A stretch of 10,078 nt of DNA from Methanothermobacter sp049720995 (GTDB lineage Archaea; Methanobacteriota; Methanobacteria; Methanobacteriales; Methanothermobacteraceae), in assembly GCF_049720995.1 (NCBI RefSeq), contig NZ_JBNASF010000037.1:1-10078 (forward strand), written 5' to 3'. Position 1 is the stretch's first letter, and each line of letters begins with the position of its first letter. The translations under genes were made by a program, and so were the position numbers. The notes beneath the pieces were generated by a model. It made no database searches. It was not told where the DNA came from and saw nothing but the letters and a program-made list of their open reading frames with translations. Of this stretch, positions 5,246 to 10,078 are shown piece after piece.

Positions 5246-6901
5246 TTGCTCTATATTGAACTTGCAGAGGTCTACAGAAAACTTGAATCCACAACAAAGC
5301 GCCTCGAAAAGACAGATATCCTTTCAGAGCTCTTCAGCAGCATTGACAGGAACCTTTTACCGGTGGTGACCCTCCTCATGCTTGGAAGGGTTTTTCCGGT
5401 CTGGAGTGAGGAGGAACTCGGGGTTGGTATAAAACTTCTCATGCGGGCGATATCAACCATTGTGGGGGTTTCGGTTGATGAAATAGAAGATGCAATAAGG
5501 GAGGAGGGAGACATAGGACTTGCGAGTGAAAAACTCTTCTCAAAGAAAACCCAGACGACCTTCTTTTCACAACCCCTCACTGTTGAATTTGTTTATGATA
5601 AACTGCGCTCACTGACATCCGTAACAGGTGAAAGGGCCCAGGCAAAGAAGATAGGCATACTTGTTGAGGTCCTATCCCAGGCAAAGCCCCTTGAGGCACG
5701 TTACATCACCCGGACGGTCCTTGAGGAACTCAGGGTGGGCGTTGCAGAGGGAATTATACGGGATGCCATCTCCAGGGCTTCAGGAGCCGACCCGGCCCTT
5801 GTTGAGAGGGCCCACATGCTCACCAATGACCTGGGCATGGTGGCTGCCGTTGCAATGGAGGAAGGTAATTCGGGCCTTGAGAAGCTGAACCTTGAACCTG
5901 GAAGACCTGTAAAGCCAATGCTTGCACAGCTTGCTGAAAGCATAGAATCGGCAATAGAGGAACTTGGAAGGGCATTCTGCGAGACAAAGTATGATGGGAT
6001 AAGGGTCCAGATACACAGAAAGGGAGATGAGATATCCATTTTCACACGGAGACTTGAAAACATAACCGCGGCGGTCCCCGACATCCTTGAGGGCGTTGAA
6101 AGGGCGCTTCCAGCTGAAGACTACATAGTTGAGGGTGAGATCATTGTCACAATTGGGGGTAAACCAGCTTCATTCCAGTACATACTCCAGAGGGTCAGGA
6201 GAAAGTATGATATAGAAAGATTGAGGAAGAAGGTCCCCCTCTCCCTCTTCCTCTTCGACGTCCTCTATTATGAAAGGCCCCTAATTGATGAACCACTTAG
6301 GGAGAGAAGGAGCATTCTTGAGTCAATTATTTCCGAGATTCCAGGAGAGATTGAGGTGAGTCAAATGGTTGATGTGGGTCCTGATAATGTTGATGAAGCC
6401 CTGTGGCTCTTCAGGGAATCAATAAAGGAGGGGCATGAGGGTATAATGATAAAGGACACAGAGTCACCATATATACCAGGTATAAGGGGCAAAAAGATGC
6501 TTAAATTCAAGGCCGAACCCGAAACACTGGACCTCATCGTGGTTGGAGGTACCTATGGCCGTGGAAAAAGGGCCCACCTCATTGGTTCATACCTTCTGGC
6601 TGCAAGGGATGATGCTACAGGGGAGCTTGTGACGGTGGCTCATGTTGCAACGGGCCTGGATGATGAAACCCTCCAGGAGCTCTCAGACAGGATGGAGAAT
6701 CTTGCCATTGAGAGGAAGGGGAGGAAACTCAGGGTCAGACCGGAGATAATACTTGAGGTGGCCTACAGTGAAATAGTACGCAGCCCTGAGTATGAGAGCG
6801 GTTACTCTCTTCGTTTTCCGGTTGTAAAACGCATAAGGGATGATCTCAGCCCTGATGACATTGATACGGTTTCCCGTATAGAGTCAATGTTCAAGGCCTG
6901 A
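5246..6901 (+). CDS. lig: ATP-dependent DNA ligase
   Basis: The replicative ATP-dependent ligase, which seals nicks between Okazaki fragments through a lysyl-AMP intermediate. An N-terminal DNA-binding domain (about residues 1-215, including FFSQPLT and LRVGVAEGIIRDAI) precedes the nucleotidyltransferase domain with motif I ETKYDGIR, catalytic Lys248 from this start, matching Lys249 of Pyrococcus ligase as I remember it. Further motifs are TRRLEN, VEGEI, FDVLYY, EGIMIKD and KKMLKFK, and the OB domain ends with RFPVVKRIRDD. I place the start at TTG 5246: AGGGAG at 5231-5236 gives normal spacing, and the resulting N-terminus (MLYIELAEVYRKLE) lines up with MRYLELAQLYQKLE of Pyrococcus. ATG 5228 is the alternative, adding six residues but lacking a ribosome site. 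The start follows the regulator's stop by one base, so expression is probably coupled. Confidence 0.97.
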   Translation: MLYIELAEVYRKLESTTKRLEKTDILSELFSSIDRNLLPVVTLLMLGRVFPVWSEEELGVGIKLLMRAISTIVGVSVDEIEDAIREEGDIGLASEKLFSKKTQTTFFSQPLTVEFVYDKLRSLTSVTGERAQAKKIGILVEVLSQAKPLEARYITRTVLEELRVGVAEGIIRDAISRASGADPALVERAHMLTNDLGMVAAVAMEEGNSGLEKLNLEPGRPVKPMLAQLAESIESAIEELGRAFCETKYDGIRVQIHRKGDEISIFTRRLENITAAVPDILEGVERALPAEDYIVEGEIIVTIGGKPASFQYILQRVRRKYDIERLRKKVPLSLFLFDVLYYERPLIDEPLRERRSILESIISEIPGEIEVSQMVDVGPDNVDEALWLFRESIKEGHEGIMIKDTESPYIPGIRGKKMLKFKAEPETLDLIVVGGTYGRGKRAHLIGSYLLAARDDATGELVTVAHVATGLDDETLQELSDRMENLAIERKGRKLRVRPEIILEVAYSEIVRSPEYESGYSLRFPVVKRIRDDLSPDDIDTVSRIESMFKA

Positions 6902-6922
6902 TGGGGAAATAACCCTCCAGTA

Positions 6923-6936
6923 ATATTTAAATATCC
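6923..6936 (+). promoter_or_regulatory. TATA box of a likely leaderless promoter
   Basis: TATTTAAATATCC is the clearest archaeal TATA element in the window. Its centre near 6929 predicts transcription starting about 26 bases on, at 6954-6956, which coincides with ATG 6956. The bases before that ATG (ATTACATAACCTC) contain no ribosome site, so a leaderless message is likely. It also separates this gene from the ligase operon. Confidence 0.6.
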
Positions 6937-6955
6937 ATATGTATTACATAACCTC

Positions 6956-7360
6956 ATGGGTTTCATACTGGATGACAGGACACTACTCATAATATCGTCT
7001 CTACTGGGAATCGCCGGATTTATTGGAATGATAGTATCCTCAGCATCACTCACACCCCCCATCGTTGGAGTGTCAGATGTGGATGGTTCCATGCTGGACA
7101 GGGAAATTACGGTTGAGGGTACCGTGGAGTCGGTTCATGAACTCGAATCGGGAACCTTACTTTTAAAAATAAATGATGGGACAGGGACACTGACTGCGGT
7201 TGTATTTAAATCAGCCTCGGAAGGCATGGAAATGAGCCCTGAAATCTTAAGGGGAATGAGGATCCAGGTAACAGGAAGGGTTAAGGAGTACCATGGGGCA
7301 CTGGAGATAGTTGTTGAGAAACCATCTGCCATCAGGTCAAAATCAGGGGAGAGTTTTTAG
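6956..7360 (+). CDS. Membrane-anchored OB-fold protein
   Basis: A 134-residue protein with one hydrophobic segment at about residues 9-31 (LLIISSLLGIAGFIGMIV region), then an OB-fold at about 48-125: EITVEGTVESV, TLLLKINDGTGTLTAVVFK, MRIQVTGRVKEYHGALEIVVEK. This strand pattern is that of nucleic-acid-binding OB domains of the tRNA-anticodon/RecJ/ExoVII type. However, a single N-terminal anchor with no positive cluster at the front leaves the side of the membrane open, and outside-facing OB domains often bind other ligands. The partner is therefore unknown. ATG 6956 sits where the upstream TATA box predicts the transcription start, with no ribosome site. The gene ends one base before the end of the convergent carbonic anhydrase gene. 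Fold assignment is good; function is not inferable. Confidence 0.85.
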   Translation: MGFILDDRTLLIISSLLGIAGFIGMIVSSASLTPPIVGVSDVDGSMLDREITVEGTVESVHELESGTLLLKINDGTGTLTAVVFKSASEGMEMSPEILRGMRIQVTGRVKEYHGALEIVVEKPSAIRSKSGESF

Positions 7361-7361
7361 C

Positions 7362-7882
7362 TCACTCCTCATCAATGTGGATCGGTTTGAGCTCACCTGT
7401 GGCTATGTCAATGATGAGACCATGGACCTTTACTGATTCAGGTATAAGTGGCGATGACCGAAGCCTCCTGATACCCTCGATTACATTTTCCTCCTCATCG
7501 GCTATGGGGTTCAGTGTGCTGAGGCTGAAATTCTCAATGACATCCTCATCAACGCCAAGTTTCCTCATCTCTGATACCATGGGGTCCCCATCAAGGCGTG
7601 TCATTCCACAGTCTGTGTGCCCCACTATGATTATCTCCCGCACACCAAGGGCGTATATGGCCACCGCAGCTGACCTCACAGCACCATCATCCACAATGTT
7701 GCCTGCATTCCTTATTATCTTTGCATCACCCCTGCCTATCCCGAGGGCCTCTTCAAGGAATCCTGTGAGCCGGGAGTCCATGCATGTGATTATGCAGATA
7801 CCCTGGCTGGTTTTGCGCTCAGAAGGGGTCCTTCTTCCTTAACAAATCTTCTGTTTTCAGAGAGGATATCCTTAATAACCAT
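7362..7882 (-). pseudogene. cab: Beta-carbonic anhydrase (Cab type) with a frame break near the 5' end
   Basis: Beta-carbonic anhydrase interconverts CO2 and bicarbonate, important in a CO2-fixing methanogen. The main frame (ATG 7781 to 7362, 139 residues) has RNAGNIVDDG, the zinc ligands in GHTDCGM, and HGLIIDIATGELKP, closely matching Cab of M. thermautotrophicus. Starting there would lose the first zinc-ligand cysteine, whose codon (7784-7782, in CIITCMDSR) lies just upstream in the same frame; but that frame meets a stop at 7841-7839 with no ATG, GTG or TTG between. A different frame holds the expected N-terminus: ATG 7882, MVIKDILSENRRF, preceded by TGAGGT at 7896-7891, and it runs into a stop at 7792-7790. 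One indel between about 7846 and 7797 (one missing base, for example in AAAA 7814-7811, or two extra) rejoins both parts into a full Cab of about 172 residues. It is either a true mutation, a sequence error or, less likely, recoding. Confidence 0.8.
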
Positions 7883-7930
7883 GATAACCAACCTCATTCC
7901 ATACCCATGAAAAGCATAGCAGGGATACCT

Positions 7931-9334
7931 ATGGAGATTGTCAAGAGGAACACCACTTTGATATTGACCCTTCTACCTCCACTCTTTGCATTCCTTCTCG
8001 CACTCGTACCATCCCTCAAGTACAGCACACCACTTACATGGGATATCTACTACCATATACATAACGCTATGCTTTACATGGAGAGGGGCATCGTCTTCTG
8101 GGATCCGCTTACATGTGCCCCTTACGGGAGACCCATATGTTATCCGCCCCTATTTCATGTAATGCTGACTCTCCTTGTTAAAATCACCGGTCTTGGCTTT
8201 TTAACCGTGGCAAGGTTCATACAGCCGGTGATGGCATTTCTGATTATCCTGTCCTTTTCTCATGTTGCAGGAAGGTTCTACGGATTTTTAACTGGATTTT
8301 TAACTGGAATGCTTTCAATTTCAAGCATATTCTTCTTAAGGATAATCATGCCCATCCCAGAAGCCATGGCAATGATATTCGTACCTTTTTTTGTTTATGG
8401 TTATTACATTTCAATGGAAAATGATTCTAAACTTTATCCGGTCTTCACTGGGATTATTTTTGGTGTTCTGATGTTAACACACACCCTATCCGCAGCAATG
8501 GTCCTTGCAGTGGTTCTAATATCAGCACTGGCTTTCAGAATCGGGGGTTACAGTATAAAGCCTGGAAATTTACTTTTAATTATCTTAACAGGTTTCATGC
8601 TGGCCATGATCTGGTACGCACCTCTTCTGGTTAAATATGGATTTTTCTTCAGGCCCCCCCCGGCAGACCCACTTTCCATTGAGGGGTACATCAATCATTT
8701 CGGGGCATTGCTTACTGTACTTGCACTGACGGGATTAATATGTGCACTTAAAAGGAGGGATAGAAGGGATATCCTGATGGCCACATGGTTAATATTTGTT
8801 CTGGCTCTGAGTGCCTGTTCCACTGTGGGATTGAAGGTCCTATCGGACAGAATACTGTACTTTGCACTCTTTCCTGCGGCGGCAATGGGGGCCAGCATCT
8901 TCAATTCAATGAGCATGGCTGATAGGAGGTGGCCTGTTTATGTCCTGGTCCTGTTCATATCAGTTTACTCCCTGTGCAGCGGCTATGGAATTGCAAGCAC
9001 CGTTAAACCATTGGTTTCTGAATCTGAAATGGAAGTCGCCCAGTGGTTCAAGTATAATGGGGACCATAAAACAGTTGTTGTCTCCGGTTACCATATTCAG
9101 CCGTTGATAGTTTCTATTGGAGGACAACCGGTATCTGCAGGTGGCTACGCCCCTGGATCTAAATACACAATTGACGCCCGGAAATACACCATCACCCTTG
9201 ATTATACTGAGGATGACATCAGAATGGATAGGGTAGGTTATATAATTCTTGACACTAAAAACAGGAAAACGCCCCTGTATTCAAGAGAGGTCTACAGAAA
9301 TAGGGATTTTGTGGTTTATAGGGTGGAAGTTTGA
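7931..9334 (+). CDS. Multi-spanning membrane protein, GT-C-like / PTPS-related family
   Basis: A protein of 467 residues with roughly ten to twelve membrane helices and a soluble C-terminal tail of about 110 residues. After the first helix comes a conserved-looking outer loop, TWDIYYHIHNAM, then FWDPLTC and YPPLFHVML. An acidic residue near a histidine in the first loop followed by YPPL is typical of GT-C glycosyltransferases and of the membrane family oddly named 6-pyruvoyl-tetrahydropterin synthase-related. Such proteins move sugars from polyprenyl-phosphate carriers outside the membrane; this is inference. The tail (AQWFKYNGDH onward) lacks recognisable catalytic motifs. I prefer ATG 7931, which has AGGGAT at 7921-7926; ATG 7907, eight residues earlier, has no ribosome site. 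A 12-base tandem repeat at 8282-8305 encodes GFLTGFLT. A phosphohexomutase gene follows, which supports a sugar-polymer role. Confidence 0.85.
   Translation: MEIVKRNTTLILTLLPPLFAFLLALVPSLKYSTPLTWDIYYHIHNAMLYMERGIVFWDPLTCAPYGRPICYPPLFHVMLTLLVKITGLGFLTVARFIQPVMAFLIILSFSHVAGRFYGFLTGFLTGMLSISSIFFLRIIMPIPEAMAMIFVPFFVYGYYISMENDSKLYPVFTGIIFGVLMLTHTLSAAMVLAVVLISALAFRIGGYSIKPGNLLLIILTGFMLAMIWYAPLLVKYGFFFRPPPADPLSIEGYINHFGALLTVLALTGLICALKRRDRRDILMATWLIFVLALSACSTVGLKVLSDRILYFALFPAAAMGASIFNSMSMADRRWPVYVLVLFISVYSLCSGYGIASTVKPLVSESEMEVAQWFKYNGDHKTVVVSGYHIQPLIVSIGGQPVSAGGYAPGSKYTIDARKYTITLDYTEDDIRMDRVGYIILDTKNRKTPLYSREVYRNRDFVVYRVEV
8282..8305 (+). repeat. 12-base perfect tandem repeat inside the membrane-protein gene
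   Basis: GGATTTTTAACT occurs twice head to tail and encodes GFLT twice within a membrane helix. Because the unit is a multiple of three, the frame is kept. It looks like a recent in-frame slippage duplication. Confidence 0.9.
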
Positions 9335-9365
9335 GATATTTTGTGGTTTATAGGGTGGAAGTTTG
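9306..9365 (+). repeat. 32-base tandem duplication straddling the stop codon of the membrane-protein gene
   Basis: A 28-base sequence starting ATTTTGTGG and ending GGAAGTTTG is present perfectly at 9306-9333 and again at 9338-9365, with AGAT between, so the period is 32 bases. The first copy encodes the last residues of the membrane protein (FVVYRVEV) up to its stop at 9332-9334. The second copy is non-coding and lies in the short space before the mutase gene. Perfect identity outside coding selection indicates a recent duplication. Confidence 0.95.
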
Positions 9366-9407
9366 TTAAACTCATTCGTCATCAATAATCATACAGAGGT
9401 TATGAAA

Positions 9408-10078
9408 ATGAAGAGGCTATTCGGTACATTTGGTGTCAGGAGACTTGCAAATGAGGTTTTAACCCCTGAATTCGCATCTAAACTTGCAGCAGCATATGGT
9501 TCCATTGTAGATGGAAAAATCGCTGTTGGGGGGGATACAAGGACATCGACGGTCATGATAAAAAATGCAGTTATATCAGGCCTTCTATCCAGCGGATGCG
9601 ATGTTGTTGACCTCGGGATACTGCCAACACCGGCGGTCCAGTATGCGGTGAGGAATTACTATGATGGGGGTGTTATCGTAACCGCTTCCCACAACCCCCC
9701 AGAGTACAATGGCATAAAATTCGTTGACTGTGACGGTATAGGTATCCCTGATGGGATGGAGGAGGAAATAGAGGAAATATTCTTCCAGGAAAAATTTAAG
9801 AGGGCTTCATGGAATGATATCGGCCATCTAACAGTCAATCAGAGCATAATAGACGAGTACCAGGAGGAGGTTATAGGGAGGGTCGACGCAGAGGCCATCA
9901 GAAAGAGAAACTTCAGGGTTGTGATTGACTGTGGCTGCGGTGCCGGATCCTACACAATGCCATACATCCTCAGAAAACTGGGCTGCAGTGTTGTGACCCT
10001 TAATTCCCAGCCTGATGGGTTTTTCCCTGGTCGTGACCCTGAACCTGTCCCTGAGAACCTCTCTGAGCTCATGGATAC
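9408..10078 (+). CDS. glmM: Phosphohexomutase, GlmM/ManB type (3' end outside the window)
   Basis: The first 223 residues of an alpha-D-phosphohexomutase, which moves phosphate between the 1 and 6 positions of a hexose. LFGTFGVRRL is the usual N-terminus (archaeal relatives typically have FGTxGVR), GGDTRTS lies at residues 41-47, and TASHNPPEYNGIK holds the phosphoserine Ser94. VVIDCGCGAGS (about residue 180 on) opens domain 2, and PDGFFPGRDPEP follows. The metal-binding DGD loop and the sugar-specificity loop lie beyond the window, so glucosamine versus mannose/glucose preference cannot be settled; archaeal members close to this usually serve as phosphoglucosamine mutase for UDP-GlcNAc and pseudomurein precursors. 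I chose ATG 9408 because AGAGGT (9395-9400) gives seven-base spacing; ATG 9402 would leave one base. The gene follows a GT-C-like membrane gene on the same strand. Confidence 0.93.
   Translation, partial: MKRLFGTFGVRRLANEVLTPEFASKLAAAYGSIVDGKIAVGGDTRTSTVMIKNAVISGLLSSGCDVVDLGILPTPAVQYAVRNYYDGGVIVTASHNPPEYNGIKFVDCDGIGIPDGMEEEIEEIFFQEKFKRASWNDIGHLTVNQSIIDEYQEEVIGRVDAEAIRKRNFRVVIDCGCGAGSYTMPYILRKLGCSVVTLNSQPDGFFPGRDPEPVPENLSELMD

Noticed and set aside
7375..7842. 155-codon plus-strand frame opposite carbonic anhydrase
   Set aside because: Serine-rich shadow of the conserved Cab frame; the minus strand has clear homology.

Overview
The window looks like chromosomal DNA from a thermophilic methanogen, most likely Methanothermobacter. 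The grounds are a probable methanogenesis marker protein (DUF2099 type), an archaeal ATP-dependent DNA ligase, a Cab-type beta-carbonic anhydrase, AGG/AGA and ATA-rich codon use, GTG and TTG starts behind GAGG-type ribosome sites, and short archaeal TATA boxes. From memory the gene order resembles M. thermautotrophicus around the thiC, ligase and cab genes, but residue differences in Cab suggest another strain or species. I see no tRNA, rRNA, CRISPR array, transposase, phage gene or defence system.

Layout. (1) 70-1906, plus strand: an unrecognised cysteine-rich protein built from about four related modules, then a DUF2099/methanogenesis-marker-8-like protein, closely coupled. (2) 1909-2286, minus strand: a two-CBS-domain protein, convergent with the marker gene (2-base gap) and divergent from thiC. 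(3) 2333-3604, plus strand: a short archaeal ThiC with a CX2CX3C cluster motif. (4) 3733-6901, plus strand: a compact run of a glutaredoxin-like protein, a ferredoxin:disulfide reductase fused to a rubredoxin-like domain, a FilR1-type winged-helix regulator and the replicative DNA ligase. (5) 6956-7360, plus strand: a membrane-anchored OB-fold protein with a leaderless-looking promoter. (6) 7362-7882, minus strand: beta-carbonic anhydrase whose reading frame is broken near its 5' end; restoring one frame change recovers the missing N-terminus and the first zinc-ligand cysteine. (7) 7931-9334, plus strand: a multi-spanning membrane protein resembling GT-C glycosyltransferases. (8) 9408 to the window end, plus strand: a phosphohexomutase (GlmM/ManB type), cut off by the window.

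How the genes fit together. The glutaredoxin and the FTR/rubredoxin protein make a plausible ferredoxin-driven thiol-reduction pair, next to a regulator that has no cysteines of its own. ThiC belongs to thiamine synthesis, or possibly to cobamide lower-ligand synthesis. The membrane protein and the mutase suggest cell-surface polysaccharide or pseudomurein precursor work. The gene density is high: both convergent pairs are separated by only 1-2 bases, and the two divergent pairs share promoter regions of about 25-45 bases.

The strongest leads are the broken carbonic anhydrase frame, the internally repeated cysteine protein beside the methanogenesis marker gene, the unusual ThiC cluster motif, the Grx-FDR-FilR1 gene set, and a 32-base duplication straddling a stop codon. 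Nothing in the window is clearly a wholly new system.
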